64,000 nucleotides of DNA from positions 80,927-144,926 of the forward strand of contig JAJNBD010000006.1 of assembly GCA_021156105.1 (NCBI GenBank), in the 5' to 3' direction. Below are positions 8,936-19,807 of this stretch, in pieces. Numbering within the stretch: position 1 is the first letter of the stretch; every line of letters begins with the position of its first letter. The position numbers and the translations under genes were made by a program. The notes under the pieces are model-generated. The model saw only the letters and a program-made list of their open reading frames with translations. It was not told where the DNA came from and made no database searches. This stretch comes from Gammaproteobacteria bacterium. GTDB lineage: Bacteria > Pseudomonadota > Gammaproteobacteria > CAISUE01.

Positions 8936-8966
8936 AAATCAGTGCTTATAATTAAGCACTGATTTT
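8936..8966 (-). terminator. terminator of the 152-aa lipoprotein gene
   Basis: AAAATCAGTGCTT / AAGCACTGATTTT hairpin followed on the minus strand by a T run, about 20 nt beyond the stop at 8985. The stem is near perfect, with T runs on both sides. Confidence 0.8.
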
Positions 8967-8984
8967 TATTTCGTATGGCTTGGT

Positions 8985-9443
8985 TTAACGGCAAATCGCA
9001 CCAGTTGTTCTTAAGAAACTGGTCACTTCACCATTATTTTTAAGAGTATGTGCTAAAGCGCCACAGCTAATGATATTGCCTGGTGCACAGTAAGCGGTGC
9101 CAGAACAATCCATTTCATGTGCAAGCATGCGATACATCATCGTCATATTGTGAACACAAACATCCCCATCTTGAGGTTTCACAGTAATGTTAAAAGGCAT
9201 ACCTGCGCTTTGTTGGCCAAAAGTAAATGTTGCTGCGTGGGTTTGTTTGTCAACCGTAATTTTATTTAAGGTAACGCCAGGCGCTTGAGGATTTTGTGCA
9301 GGAATTTGAATAGGTTGCTGAGGAACAAGCACGCTTAGCTCAGGTGATTGTTTTACTGCTGGTGGTGTTTTGCTAGCGAGTTGCGATGAGCAGCCTACGA
9401 GTAAAGTCGCGGCTAAGCTAAGCGCGATGATTTTTTTTTGCAT
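8985..9443 (-). CDS. predicted lipoprotein, 152 aa
   Basis: The N-terminus MQKKIIALSLAATLLVGCSS is a clear lipoprotein signal with lipobox LVGC (Cys at residue 18). A Pro/Gln-rich linker (about 25-60) leads to a small domain with several cysteines (VCVHNMTMMYRML, CSGTAYCAPGNIISCGAL), likely disulphide-bonded in the periplasm. No named family recognised. RBS GGAGAA precedes the ATG, and a strong terminator follows. Likely monocistronic. Confidence 0.75.
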   Translation of the reverse strand: MQKKIIALSLAATLLVGCSSQLASKTPPAVKQSPELSVLVPQQPIQIPAQNPQAPGVTLNKITVDKQTHAATFTFGQQSAGMPFNITVKPQDGDVCVHNMTMMYRMLAHEMDCSGTAYCAPGNIISCGALAHTLKNNGEVTSFLRTTGAICR

Positions 9444-9561
9444 GGTTTTCTCCGTTATTAAAAACTCTGTACGGTGCTAGGCACCGCTATTGATTCGATA
9501 ATTCCATCAATCTATCATGCCAAATTTCTACTACGGCTGCAAGCGCAATAGATTTTATATC

Positions 9562-9594
9562 CGAGCCACGACCGTTAGTGAAGGGTTAATCAAG
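9562..9594 (+). repeat. fragment of family B repeat
   Basis: CCGAGCCACGACCGTTAGTG then AAGGGTTAATCAAG resembles the left arm of the 6205 element and is closer still to the 63785 copy. Only one arm is visible. This sits in the 384-nt space 9444-9827, which otherwise holds a short hairpin (9474-9488), a family A remnant and a PmrA-like promoter. Confidence 0.4.
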
Positions 9595-9639
9595 TTATCC
9601 ACATGACAATATATTGATATTTATAAATAAGTTGGCTTC

Positions 9640-9734
9640 ACTTCCTCGCGCTCGCGCCGTGCCCACCAACGTGGTGGAAAAGGCATTTCACCTAGCGCTT
9701 TGCTCACCCTACAACAAATTTCATACCCACAGAT
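9640..9734 (-). repeat. decayed family A repeat, reverse orientation
   Basis: CGTGCCCACCAACGTGG, TAGCGCTTTGCTCACCCTAC and AACAAATTTCATACCCACAG line up with the reverse complement of 39127-39231, at roughly 75-80% by eye. The GTATGAAA end faces the PmrA-like box of the next gene, 24 nt away. Confidence 0.65.
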
Positions 9735-9757
9735 TCAGCGTATTTTTGTTCCGTGCT

Positions 9758-9791
9758 CTTAAGCGAATGTTAATGTTTAGTTACGTATAAT
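9758..9791 (+). promoter_or_regulatory. PmrA-like box with -10 element
   Basis: CTTAA (9758-9762), GCGAAT, GTTAA (9769-9773), 12 nt, TATAAT (9786-9791). The TTAA cores are 11 nt apart. The ATG of the next gene is 37 nt after the -10. Confidence 0.6.
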
Positions 9792-9827
9792 TTACGCTAT
9801 TAAAATAATTAAAGTGGGAAAAATATC

Positions 9828-11243
9828 ATGGTGGGCACAACACAAGCGAATAATGAAAAAGAGCTGGAATTATTAACAACGTTGAAAGAGGCCATAACAA
9901 GAGAACAGCGCGGTAATCGTATTGAAGCTAATCTTTCTCAATGGATCAGGGAGTATGAGGCATTTCTATCAGTTCAGGTAGGGTCCATAACTCCATCACC
10001 TAGAAGTATTGGATTTTTGGATGAAGGTACTATTAGCTTCTATTTAGGATCCGAGACGCTTGCCCGTGAAATTAAAGAATTTCTTGAACGCCATAACTGT
10101 ACAGTAGAAACAAAGGGTTTGCCGGAGACTGCGATCAAGCTTACGGGTGTTCCTGGTATTAACTTAAAGGAAATAATTAAAAAAGTTTGTGCAGAGGCAA
10201 CTGGTTTTTCTCACTTAAGTGCTAGCCCAAAAACATCTGATCAATGGCTAAGAAAACTTAGACAAATGCTGCAGACACGTTCAGAGGCTGACAGTCCAAA
10301 AGTGATAATTGCAAAGGCGTTGCAAACATTTGGGCACTATTCGCTAAAAGTCCATTCGAATGTCCAGTATGCAGACAGGTTTTTAATTGATTGTAAACAA
10401 GCGGATATTGCTAAGGTTATTTGCGCTGAGCTTAAAAAACGAGGCTGCACTGCGCAGCTTAAAACAAAAGGTCAGTATGCCAATACTAGTGTAGTGGTAA
10501 CAGGTATTCCTGGGCTAGATTTAGAGCAGATATTTAAAGCTACAAGATCGGAAAGCCCAACATCAGTATCAAGCCAAGCTTCAAAGCAAAGCCAGGGTAC
10601 GTTAGCATCTGGTAATTCTCTTACAAAGTCTACTGATGAGGTGCCTGTAGCGCCGCTAAAAAATACAGCGGTTCAACAAGTGGAAGCTGTGACACCAATT
10701 CAACAGCCAAAGACACCTTCTTTAGATCCTAGGCGTCCCGGTTCCCCTGTGTCTAGAGGATCTGCTGTTTCAGCTGGTTCAGAATCTGCTAAAGCTGGTT
10801 CAGGTGCTCAATCTCAAAAGGCGGGAGGTATATTTGCTGGAGCTGAAAATAAAGATGATGTTTTAAAGGCTATAAAGAAATATATTAAGGGCAACAGGCT
10901 TGACCAAGAAATTGATAAGCAATTTAACGTTTTAGGCTTTACAATTAACGCCAAAAGTAAATCAACGGGGGTGAATGAAATCCTAAAAATTATTGATTCT
11001 TCTAAGCTTAGTGTTAATGAAAAATTTAAGCAAGTAAAAAAAATAGTGGATGACAAAGACAAAGAGCAGGGTAATGGCTTGACAGATAAAATTGATGGAC
11101 CTATTTCGAGAGGAGTGGGGCTTGCTGGCTTTTTTAAACCAACGCGTGCTCGAGATGTTGCAAATTTTTATCATACAGTGGAATCGGCGATTAGGTTTTG
11201 GGAGCTAGCTTCGGTTTCCGCATCACCGAGACTTTCGAGATAA
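9828..11243 (+). CDS. unknown two-repeat protein, 471 aa; candidate effector
   Basis: No family recognised; no signal peptide or membrane helix. It contains two diverged copies of one domain: about 61-121 (FYLGSETLAREIKEFLERHN ... KLTGVPGINLKEI) and about 173-238 (LIDCKQADIAKVICAELKKR ... VVTGIPGLDLEQI). Each has a strand-helix-Cys-strand order ending in TG(V/I)PG(I/L)(N/D)L. A Ser/Pro/Gln-rich linker (about 240-335) follows, then a helical C-terminal region ending SASPRLSR. ATG 9828 has GTGGGA before it and sits behind a PmrA-like promoter. The linker and control region are typical of secreted effectors of intracellular Legionellales; that role is inferred. Confidence 0.7.
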   Translation: MVGTTQANNEKELELLTTLKEAITREQRGNRIEANLSQWIREYEAFLSVQVGSITPSPRSIGFLDEGTISFYLGSETLAREIKEFLERHNCTVETKGLPETAIKLTGVPGINLKEIIKKVCAEATGFSHLSASPKTSDQWLRKLRQMLQTRSEADSPKVIIAKALQTFGHYSLKVHSNVQYADRFLIDCKQADIAKVICAELKKRGCTAQLKTKGQYANTSVVVTGIPGLDLEQIFKATRSESPTSVSSQASKQSQGTLASGNSLTKSTDEVPVAPLKNTAVQQVEAVTPIQQPKTPSLDPRRPGSPVSRGSAVSAGSESAKAGSGAQSQKAGGIFAGAENKDDVLKAIKKYIKGNRLDQEIDKQFNVLGFTINAKSKSTGVNEILKIIDSSKLSVNEKFKQVKKIVDDKDKEQGNGLTDKIDGPISRGVGLAGFFKPTRARDVANFYHTVESAIRFWELASVSASPRLSR

Positions 11244-11267
11244 AAAACTTTTCCTATTAATACTTCT

Positions 11268-11309
11268 AAAAAAGTCACCCGTGCTAATTAAGCCTGGTGG
11301 CTTTTTTTA
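11268..11309 (+). terminator. terminator after the two-repeat protein gene
   Basis: AAAAAGTCACC / GGTGGCTTTTTTT stem (one G-T pair) with a T7 run, 25 nt after the stop. Confidence 0.8.
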
Positions 11310-11344
11310 TAAATAAATTAGCTAAACCCTGCCGATTTTTTTAA

Positions 11345-13036
<1,692 letters not shown>

Positions 13037-13110
13037 TATTTTGTTTTTCAGCGCCTGAATAGCGTGCCTGTTATACAGGCGCGCCATGACAGGTTGGAGC
13101 ATTAAAAAGT

Positions 13111-13719
13111 ATGATTAGTCGCCTTGTGGGAAAACTTGTTTATAAAAAACCCCCTGAATTGTTAATCGATGTGCATGGCGTTGGCTATGAACTGCTTGCG
13201 TCAATGAGTACTTTTTATCATTTGCCTGAGCCAGGTGAAGAGATTTGCCTTTATACACAATTAATTGTGCGTGAGGATTCTCATACTTTATATGCTTTTC
13301 ATGATGTCAACGAACGTGAAATGTTTCGTGAGTTAATTAAAGTCAATGGTGTTGGGCCAAAATCCGCTATTACTATTTTGTCGAGCATTACGCCAGAAGA
13401 ATTTACTTTAGCTGTGATGCAGCAAGATACGGCACGCTTAACCAAATTACCAGGCATTGGTAAAAAAACAGCCGAAAGATTAGTCATTGAAATGCGCGAT
13501 CGTTTAACGGCAAGCGCATCCGATTCTCCTTATACAGGTTTACCTGCTTCAACACATGTTCGTCCTGATCGCCTTGCGCAACAAGAAGCGATCAGTGCTT
13601 TAATTGCCTTAGGTTATAAACCAGCTGAAGCAAGCCGCGCCATTAGCCATGTACCTGATTGCGATAAATTATCGAGCGAGGAAATCATTCGTGCTGCGTT
13701 AAAGCAATTAATGCGATAG
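13111..13719 (+). CDS. ruvA: Holliday junction branch-migration protein RuvA
   Basis: 202 aa. The N-terminal OB domain (MISRLVGKLVYKKPPELLID) is followed by two helix-hairpin-helix motifs (KVNGVGPKSAITILS and KLPGIGKKTAERLVIEMRDR) and the C-terminal RuvB-binding domain (AISALIALGYKPAEASRAI). It forms tetramers that load RuvB on Holliday junctions. RBS is GGTTGGAG. ruvB and ruvC are not adjacent; the next gene is convergent, 5 nt past the stop. Confidence 0.97.
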   Translation: MISRLVGKLVYKKPPELLIDVHGVGYELLASMSTFYHLPEPGEEICLYTQLIVREDSHTLYAFHDVNEREMFRELIKVNGVGPKSAITILSSITPEEFTLAVMQQDTARLTKLPGIGKKTAERLVIEMRDRLTASASDSPYTGLPASTHVRPDRLAQQEAISALIALGYKPAEASRAISHVPDCDKLSSEEIIRAALKQLMR

Positions 13720-13724
13720 TTGTG

Positions 13725-15086
13725 TCAAAGTAATTCTTCCACATGAATGCCTACGAGGGATGGCGAATCCATATAAAGGTAACTGCCATATTGATAATCC
13801 GTTAAATAATCAAATAAGGGTAATTGCCTAACTCGATTGCACATGGTGTAATTTCCACTTGCTGGTTTGTCTGAAGTGCAAGTATAACTGCCGTCAGGTT
13901 TTTGATACCAATAATAATCATTGGGAAAGGCATCGGTGGCATGGGATAACATGAGCTCATCACAGCTTGCTTGTTGGCAAACCACAGGTTTTACTGTGCA
14001 AACTTTTTGTTGCTTTTCAGCAAAAGAACAAGTGATTTTTTGATAAATGACATCGCCTTGGTGAAAAGTTTGGCGAAATAATAATCCTAAATGTGAGATT
14101 GTCAGCTCTGTGCCAATAGCTTCTTTGATGAGTTTATCGTCAACGGTCCATTTACGCGGATCTCGGACGATTTCAACAACAGCAGGTGTAGGAATAGAAT
14201 TCAATAAAGCCTTATTGGGCAAATAGCTTTGCCCCGCTTGTTTTAAAGCGATTTTTTCTTTGGGAAAATAAGATGTGCTAATCGTTTGCCTATCAAAATG
14301 AGGATAGGGTAAAGCAGAATATACTTGGCTAAATTTTTGCGACATCGCTTTCCCCAGCGCATCATTAAATACCCGTACACTGGCTTCAACGCTATGTTGC
14401 TGCATGGCAAACCATTTGTTGCGCTGGATGGTTGCTAGCATTGTTGCAGTATCGGGCGACCCTGTTGTCACATCTTTCAAAAAATTATTTTTTTGATTAA
14501 TGGGATTGAAATCCCCCTCTATAAAATTATTGCGATTGTAATAATGCACGATCTCATGTGCTGGGTTGCCTGCTGCACCATAAGAAATTTTTAAATAATT
14601 AGGCTCAAAATCCGCCAAAGATTGAGAATGTAGCAAGCTTATAACTAGTTGCACATAGGTCTGACAGTTTAACCCGTCTAGACGATAGACGGGATCTTGC
14701 TGGATATGGGCAGCGCCGCCTTGATAATTTTGGCTTGCTGGCTGCCAATCTCCCTCACCCATGCCGCCAATAAAGATATAAGGAGTATTGCTTAGTTGTT
14801 GTGCAAGAAATGCAACTTGTGTATTAAGAGGAGCAGTATGGTAGGTCTGTAATTGTATGAGTAAATCGCTAATTTTTTTTTGAGCATTTTGGACTGTTGT
14901 TTGATACTGAGCCTGATTGAGTAAGGTATAGTTTTTGTTTCCTTGCAGGCTCATGAAATGTATCTTGGGAAAATAGCCATTGATATGGGTATCACCCTCT
15001 AAATCGTCTTTGGCAGAAGGAGTTTTTGCGCAACTTGTGATAACTAAAAAGGCCCCCATAAATAGGAGTAGCTGTCTTCTTGGCAT
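13725..15086 (-). CDS. DUF1460-family lipoprotein (NlpC/P60-like amidase fold)
   Basis: 453 aa. The N-terminus MPRRQLLLFMGAFLVITSCA carries a lipobox-like ITSC (Cys 19). The central region matches DUF1460, a cysteine amidase-like family: IFIGGMGEGDW, then DPVYRLDGLNCQTYVQLVI, where Cys is the likely nucleophile, and ISHLGLLF with the expected His. The C-terminal third is rich in cysteines (about 350-430) and may be disulphide-braced. Probably periplasmic or outer-membrane attached and acting on peptidoglycan-like amide bonds; the substrate is unknown. It lies 68 nt downstream of accC on the same strand and may be cotranscribed. Confidence 0.75.
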   Translation of the reverse strand: MPRRQLLLFMGAFLVITSCAKTPSAKDDLEGDTHINGYFPKIHFMSLQGNKNYTLLNQAQYQTTVQNAQKKISDLLIQLQTYHTAPLNTQVAFLAQQLSNTPYIFIGGMGEGDWQPASQNYQGGAAHIQQDPVYRLDGLNCQTYVQLVISLLHSQSLADFEPNYLKISYGAAGNPAHEIVHYYNRNNFIEGDFNPINQKNNFLKDVTTGSPDTATMLATIQRNKWFAMQQHSVEASVRVFNDALGKAMSQKFSQVYSALPYPHFDRQTISTSYFPKEKIALKQAGQSYLPNKALLNSIPTPAVVEIVRDPRKWTVDDKLIKEAIGTELTISHLGLLFRQTFHQGDVIYQKITCSFAEKQQKVCTVKPVVCQQASCDELMLSHATDAFPNDYYWYQKPDGSYTCTSDKPASGNYTMCNRVRQLPLFDYLTDYQYGSYLYMDSPSLVGIHVEELL

Positions 15087-15154
15087 AAATATTCCTTTGG
15101 CTATTTTCTTAGCGGGTAGTGCTAAAAATATGCAAGATATATACCGAGAGATGC

Positions 15155-16489
15155 TTAGATCATTTTGCTTAAATAATGAATATCAAATTCACCTTTAATA
15201 AAATTGGCGTCTTGCAGCAATCGTTGATGGAGTGGGATATTGGTTTTAATACCCTCGATCACGGTCTCTTCTAAAGCGGTGCGCATTCTTGCAATAGCCA
15301 TCTCGCGGGTTTTCCCCCAGGTGATAATTTTGGCCACCATCGAATCGTAAAATGGTGGAACAGTATAATCCGCGTATAGGTGAGAATCCACCCGCACGCC
15401 AGGGCCACCAGGGGCATGAAAGTCTAAAATTTTACCCGGGCAGGGCATAAAGGTTTTGGGGTCTTCCGCATTAATGCGGCACTCAATGGCATGACCATCA
15501 AATAAGACTTGATCTTGTGATAAAGACAGTGGAAGGTCAGCAGCGATGCGGATCTGTTCTTGCACGATATCAACGCCGGTAATCATTTCGCTGACAGGAT
15601 GTTCCACTTGAACCCGTGTATTCATTTCGATGAAATAGAAATGATCATCTTGGTATAAAAATTCGAATGTACCAGCGCCACGATAATGCATTGTCTTTGC
15701 GGCATCTACACATTTCTGTGCGATATCGGCTAATGCTTCAGCATTAATATTGAGCGTACCTGCTTCTTCAATAATTTTTTGATGCCGGCGTTGCAGCGAG
15801 CAATCTCTGGCACCTAAATGAATAGCTTGGCCTTTGCCATCGCCTAAAACTTGAATTTCAATATGGCGTGGATGTTCTAAAAACTTTTCTAAATAAACAG
15901 TATCGTTATGAAAGTTGGTTTTCGCTTCTGCACGGGTAATCTCAATAGCGTGCAGTAATGTTGCTTCGCTATGCACAACCCGAATACCTTTTCCGCCACC
16001 GCCGCCGGCGGCTTTAATAATGACGGGATAACCAATCGCAGCGGCGGTTTTAAGGATTTCAGCAGCATCTTTGCTTAGGGGGCCATTTGAGCCGGGTACG
16101 GTTGGTATACCTAACTGAGTCATTTTGGTAATTGCTGAAATTTTATCGCCCATAAGGTGGATTGTTTCAGGACGTGGGCCAATAAAAATAAAACCACTTT
16201 TTTCAGCGCGTTCTGCAAAAGCAGCATTTTCAGAAAGAAAACCGTAACCAGGATGGATTGCAACGGTGTCAGTAATTTCTGCAGCAGCAATAATGGCTGG
16301 AATATTGAGATAACTTTGAGTTGCTGGTGCATTACCAATGCAAACCGATTCATCTGCCAGCTTAACATGCATAAGATGACTATCGGCAGTCGAATGAACC
16401 GCAACGGTTTTAATGCCCATTTCTTTGCAGGCACGCCAAATACGTAAAGCAATCTCGCCACGGTTGGCTATGAGTATTTTATCAATCAT
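15155..16489 (-). CDS. accC: acetyl-CoA carboxylase, biotin carboxylase subunit
   Basis: ATP-dependent carboxylation of biotin on AccB, the first half-reaction of malonyl-CoA synthesis. 444 aa, near the usual 447. It opens [20 protein letters not shown]; the ATP-grasp glycine-rich loop is [15 protein letters not shown]. The catalytic region has [37 protein letters not shown] (catalytic Glu/Arg) and [12 protein letters not shown]. Third gene of aroQ-accB-accC, 80 nt after accB. Confidence 0.98.
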   Translation of the reverse strand: MIDKILIANRGEIALRIWRACKEMGIKTVAVHSTADSHLMHVKLADESVCIGNAPATQSYLNIPAIIAAAEITDTVAIHPGYGFLSENAAFAERAEKSGFIFIGPRPETIHLMGDKISAITKMTQLGIPTVPGSNGPLSKDAAEILKTAAAIGYPVIIKAAGGGGGKGIRVVHSEATLLHAIEITRAEAKTNFHNDTVYLEKFLEHPRHIEIQVLGDGKGQAIHLGARDCSLQRRHQKIIEEAGTLNINAEALADIAQKCVDAAKTMHYRGAGTFEFLYQDDHFYFIEMNTRVQVEHPVSEMITGVDIVQEQIRIAADLPLSLSQDQVLFDGHAIECRINAEDPKTFMPCPGKILDFHAPGGPGVRVDSHLYADYTVPPFYDSMVAKIITWGKTREMAIARMRTALEETVIEGIKTNIPLHQRLLQDANFIKGEFDIHYLSKMI

Positions 16490-16569
16490 AATTATCTACA
16501 GTACCAAGCCTTTAGGTTTGGCGCCATTCCTAACTTATCCTTGCTGTTTGTTTCAGGCTGGGCACCGGT

Positions 16570-17001
16570 TTATTCAATAACAAACAATGCTTGTCCAAAC
16601 TCTACGGGCTGAGCATTTTCTATTAGACGTGCTTTAACCACACCTGTGCGATCAGCTTCAATTTGATTCATCATTTTCATCGCTTCAATAATGCAAAGGG
16701 TTTGACCTTTTTTAACATGATCGCCAACTTGCACAAAAGCTTTTGCTTCTGGTGAGGGAGCAAGATAAGCAATGCCAACCATAGGCGAATTGATCGGATG
16801 ACCTGTCAGAATAGGGTGGTCCTCATTCTTAGCAGCGCCTGATGCTGTTGTAACAGAAGCTTGTGGTATGGGGGCTGTGCCATAACGTGCAATGCGCACA
16901 GACTGATCGCCTTGTTTGATTTCAATTTCCGCAAGGTCATTTTCTTTAATAAAGCTGACTAGCTCTAAAAGCTTAGTTTTATCAATTTGAATTTTTTTCA
17001 T
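16570..17001 (-). CDS. accB: biotin carboxyl carrier protein of acetyl-CoA carboxylase
   Basis: 143 aa. The N-terminal helical region is followed by a Pro/Ala linker (about 50-65) and a C-terminal biotinyl domain with the modified lysine in [14 protein letters not shown]. The AccB thumb is present ([20 protein letters not shown]). Its start overlaps the aroQ stop by 20 nt, so the two are translationally linked. Confidence 0.97.
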   Translation of the reverse strand: MKKIQIDKTKLLELVSFIKENDLAEIEIKQGDQSVRIARYGTAPIPQASVTTASGAAKNEDHPILTGHPINSPMVGIAYLAPSPEAKAFVQVGDHVKKGQTLCIIEAMKMMNQIEADRTGVVKARLIENAQPVEFGQALFVIE

Positions 17002-17446
17002 TTATTCTATCCTTTAAGTAGGTGGCGGCAGCTTCAAGTGCCAAGAGATAACTATTTGGGCCTAGGCCAGCTATGCTCCCAAGTGCAATATCGCTGAAGT
17101 ATGAATGATGACGAAAGCTTTCCCGAGCGTAAATATTGCTTAAATGAACTTCAATAAAGGGAATTTCCACGGCAATTAAAGCATCACGTAAAGCAATGCT
17201 GGTATGTGTATAAGCAGCGGGATTAAAAATAATAAAATTAACATCACGCGCTTTAGCTTCATAAATGAGTGTCATCAACTCCGCTTCGCTATTGCTTTGA
17301 TCAATATAAGCGTCTAGGCGTAAGCTTTTTGCTTTATCAAGAATACGTTGGTTTATTTCGTCTAGCGTTAATGAGCCGTAGAGGTTTGTTTCTCTTTTGC
17401 CAAGATAATGTAAATTCGGGCCGTGTAGCACAAGAACTTCTGACAT
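16982..17446 (-). CDS. aroQ: 3-dehydroquinate dehydratase, type II
   Basis: Third step of the shikimate pathway. The family opening [20 protein letters not shown] carries the active-site Asn and the lid Arg/Tyr; [37 protein letters not shown] and [20 protein letters not shown] carry the rest of the active site. I chose ATG 17446 (MSEVLVLHG); ATG 17452, which overlaps the ftsW stop as TAATG, is equally possible and would couple the two genes. The aroQ-accB-accC order is common in gammaproteobacteria. Confidence 0.95.
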   Translation of the reverse strand: MSEVLVLHGPNLHYLGKRETNLYGSLTLDEINQRILDKAKSLRLDAYIDQSNSEAELMTLIYEAKARDVNFIIFNPAAYTHTSIALRDALIAVEIPFIEVHLSNIYARESFRHHSYFSDIALGSIAGLGPNSYLLALEAAATYLKDRINEKNSN

Positions 17447-17451
17447 AAACA

Positions 17452-18738
17452 TTACATCCAATTTTTACGATTAACAAATTTTAAATCACGGCGAATTTTA
17501 TTACGTGCTAAACCAAAACGTTCTAAGCGATTTTCATAATCAATGCGGAAGAGGACCGCAAACACCATACACATGATTAACACGCTGCTGCCACCATAGC
17601 TCATTAGGGGTAAGGTTAAACCTTTGGTTGGCAGTAAGCCAGAGCTAACGCCAATGTTGACAGTTGCTTGCATAGCAATCCAAAGTGCAAAACCATAAGC
17701 GACATAGGCTTGAAACCAACGGCTTTGCGAAGCAGCTTCTCGCCCAATACAAAGTGTGCGATAAACAATAATGGCAAAAAGCACAATCACAGCTAAACAA
17801 CCTACCAAACCTAATTCTTCAGCAAGAACAGAAAATAAAAAATCAGTATGTGCTTCAGGTAGGTAAAAAAGTTTTTGAACACTCTCACCTAAACCCACTC
17901 CAAATAAACTACCACGCCCAAAAGCAATTAATGATTGAGTAAGTTGATAGCCTGAGTCATAAGGATTAGCCCAGGGATCTAAGAAGCCGGTTAAACGCGC
18001 CATACGGTAAGGAGAAGAAATGGCAAGCACAACTAGTGAGGCGGCAACTCCACCAAATAAACAACCAAATTGCCATAATCTTGCGCCAGCTAAAAATAAC
18101 ATGCCAAGCGCAGTTGTCATGATTACCACGGTGCTGCCAAAGTCTGGTTCTTTGAGCAATAAAAGTGCAATGATGCCAAGGATAATCATTGGCTTAAGAA
18201 AACCTGAAAATTGCTGTGTGACGGCTTGGTGGTGTTTGACTAAATAGCGAGCCAGGTAGATGACGACCACAAATTTAGCAAATTCGGATACTTGGAAGCC
18301 AACTCCAGCAAAACCAACCCAGCGCATACTGCCGTTCACTTGGCGCCCAACGCCAGGAATGAGCACTAAAATTAAAGAAATAAAGCTAATAAATAAAAGT
18401 AAGGTACTAATTTCTTCCCATTGCTTCATCTCAACGCGTAGCAAGAAAGCCGCAAGAACTAACCCGGCTACGATAAAAACCATTTGATGCATGACGAAAT
18501 AAAAAGGTTCGCCAAACATCTTTTCAGAAACGACAATCGATGCAGAGTAAACCATCATAATGCCCAGTAGCATCACGGCGACCACCGCGGCAAGCAACCA
18601 TCGATCAAAAAGGAGTATTTTTATGGGTTTATTTTGGCTAGTGTTTGCCATGCCAGCCTGAGGTTTTTGCGTAATGCTATGACGTCGCAATGGCTTGCGC
18701 TTATTGGGATCAATAGCGGGCTGATGGTTGTTAAGCAT
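17452..18738 (-). CDS. ftsW: septal peptidoglycan glycosyltransferase FtsW
   Basis: SEDS-family lipid II polymerase, 428 aa with about ten membrane helices and a 40-residue cytoplasmic N-terminus. Signatures: VVAVMLLGIMMVYSAS, GSMRWVGFAGVGFQVSEFAK, LLLKEPDFGSTVVI, AHTDFLFSVLAEELG, and PLMSYGGSSVL near the end. The N-terminal extension and FYFVMHQ favour FtsW over RodA. The gene lies outside a division-cell-wall cluster, between a response regulator (5 nt before its start) and aroQ. Confidence 0.88.
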   Translation of the reverse strand: MLNNHQPAIDPNKRKPLRRHSITQKPQAGMANTSQNKPIKILLFDRWLLAAVVAVMLLGIMMVYSASIVVSEKMFGEPFYFVMHQMVFIVAGLVLAAFLLRVEMKQWEEISTLLLFISFISLILVLIPGVGRQVNGSMRWVGFAGVGFQVSEFAKFVVVIYLARYLVKHHQAVTQQFSGFLKPMIILGIIALLLLKEPDFGSTVVIMTTALGMLFLAGARLWQFGCLFGGVAASLVVLAISSPYRMARLTGFLDPWANPYDSGYQLTQSLIAFGRGSLFGVGLGESVQKLFYLPEAHTDFLFSVLAEELGLVGCLAVIVLFAIIVYRTLCIGREAASQSRWFQAYVAYGFALWIAMQATVNIGVSSGLLPTKGLTLPLMSYGGSSVLIMCMVFAVLFRIDYENRLERFGLARNKIRRDLKFVNRKNWM

Positions 18739-18743
18739 AACGT

Positions 18744-19391
18744 CTAGGATTCCTTATCCTTAAGGGGGTGGCGTGCAATAAGCTTCACCAATTCAATATC
18801 ACTTGAAATACCCAGTTTTTCAAAAATGCGATGTCGATAAGTGCTAATGGTTTTAGCATGGATCTTGAGAAGTTTAGCAATTTCTTTGCTATTTTTGCCT
18901 TGTGCAATCAATTCTAGACATTCGCGCTCACGCTCAGAAAGTTTATCAAATGAGATATTCTCATTTTTTTGGGTTAGAACTTGGTAAGCAACTTGTTTAG
19001 CAATATCGGGTGACAGATAATGCTCACCGTGGGCAGTTTTTTCAATGGCGGCTAGCAGGTGTTCATTGCCGCAAAGCTTTGTGACGTAGGCTTTAACGCC
19101 TTCTTGTAATAGCTGGGTTGTCAAACTCTCTTCATGACTGCTGGTTAAAATGACACTAGGAATGGGTGGCTCTAATGCTTGTAAGCTTCGCACCAGTTCA
19201 ATAATCGGCATGCCAGGCATTTCAACATCAAGTACTGCCACATCCACATGTTTAAGTTTTTTTGCTAACGCAACAGCTTCATCGCCGCAGGAAGCTTCGC
19301 CAAGAATTTGAATATTGGGAGAAGACTCAAGCATCGCGCAAATACCAGCGCGTACTAAGTGATGATCATCGACGACTAAGACTTTGATCAA
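18744..19391 (-). CDS. NarL/LuxR-type response regulator, GacA/LetA/UvrY-like
   Basis: 215 aa. The receiver domain (1-120) has the acidic pair in VLVVDDHHLVRAGI, phospho-acceptor Asp in VAVLDVEMPGMP, Thr/Ser switch in SVILTSSHEE and Lys in VTKLCG. The C-terminal LuxR-type helix-turn-helix (about 148-205) reads KLSERERECLELIAQGKNSK and HAKTISTYRHRIFEKLGI. Length and both signatures fit the GacA/UvrY/LetA group, which drives Rsm small RNAs and transmission traits in Legionella. The partner kinase is not adjacent, so orthology is probable, not proven. ftsW follows after 5 nt. Confidence 0.85.
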   Translation of the reverse strand: MIKVLVVDDHHLVRAGICAMLESSPNIQILGEASCGDEAVALAKKLKHVDVAVLDVEMPGMPIIELVRSLQALEPPIPSVILTSSHEESLTTQLLQEGVKAYVTKLCGNEHLLAAIEKTAHGEHYLSPDIAKQVAYQVLTQKNENISFDKLSERERECLELIAQGKNSKEIAKLLKIHAKTISTYRHRIFEKLGISSDIELVKLIARHPLKDKES

Positions 19392-19767
19392 GGGAATTGC
19401 CTCTTCATAATTAGGTTAGGTTGAATGCTATGAGCGGCATTTGCAGAGTCAAATCTAACACATGTTTTGCCTGATTCATTTAGGCTATACAGCTTACAAT
19501 AAATGCATGTTTTGGGCAATAGTAAATCCCTTAAGATAAGGGGTTACGCAGAATGCTAAAAAAGCTTAATCCTTGCCTGAGCTCAGTATCCTCACATTCA
19601 GACAGGCTTATAATTAATCCGTCATTATTACTTGAAAAAATAAGTTTTCTCCTGTGTGGGGATGATAATCTCAGTTTCCAACGTCAACCCTATATTGGGT
19701 GATTTTTGCGCTTATTCCTGCAGGTTGATGCTTACGTTGCGCATTTTTTTAATTCAAAAGAGATAAG

Positions 19768-19776
19768 TGCTATAAT
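19768..19776 (+). promoter_or_regulatory. extended -10 promoter of the beta-propeller gene
   Basis: TGCTATAAT, an extended -10, 31 nt before the ATG at 19808; the weak -35 TTTAAT (19748-19753) lies 17 nt upstream of the hexamer. The 415-nt space 19392-19807 holds another TATAAT (19609-19614) and no gene or clear hairpin that I can see. Confidence 0.6.
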
Positions 19777-19807
19777 GCTCAAGCTAAATTAGATGGATCT
19801 ATATGTT

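Noticed and set aside
16157..16447. 96-aa plus-strand frame inside accC
   Set aside because: Antisense shadow of a strongly conserved enzyme gene.
19392..19807. RsmY/RsmZ-like small RNA next to the LetA-type regulator
   Set aside because: A TATAAT at 19609 exists, but I see no terminator, no upstream LetA-type palindrome and too few GGA hairpin loops.
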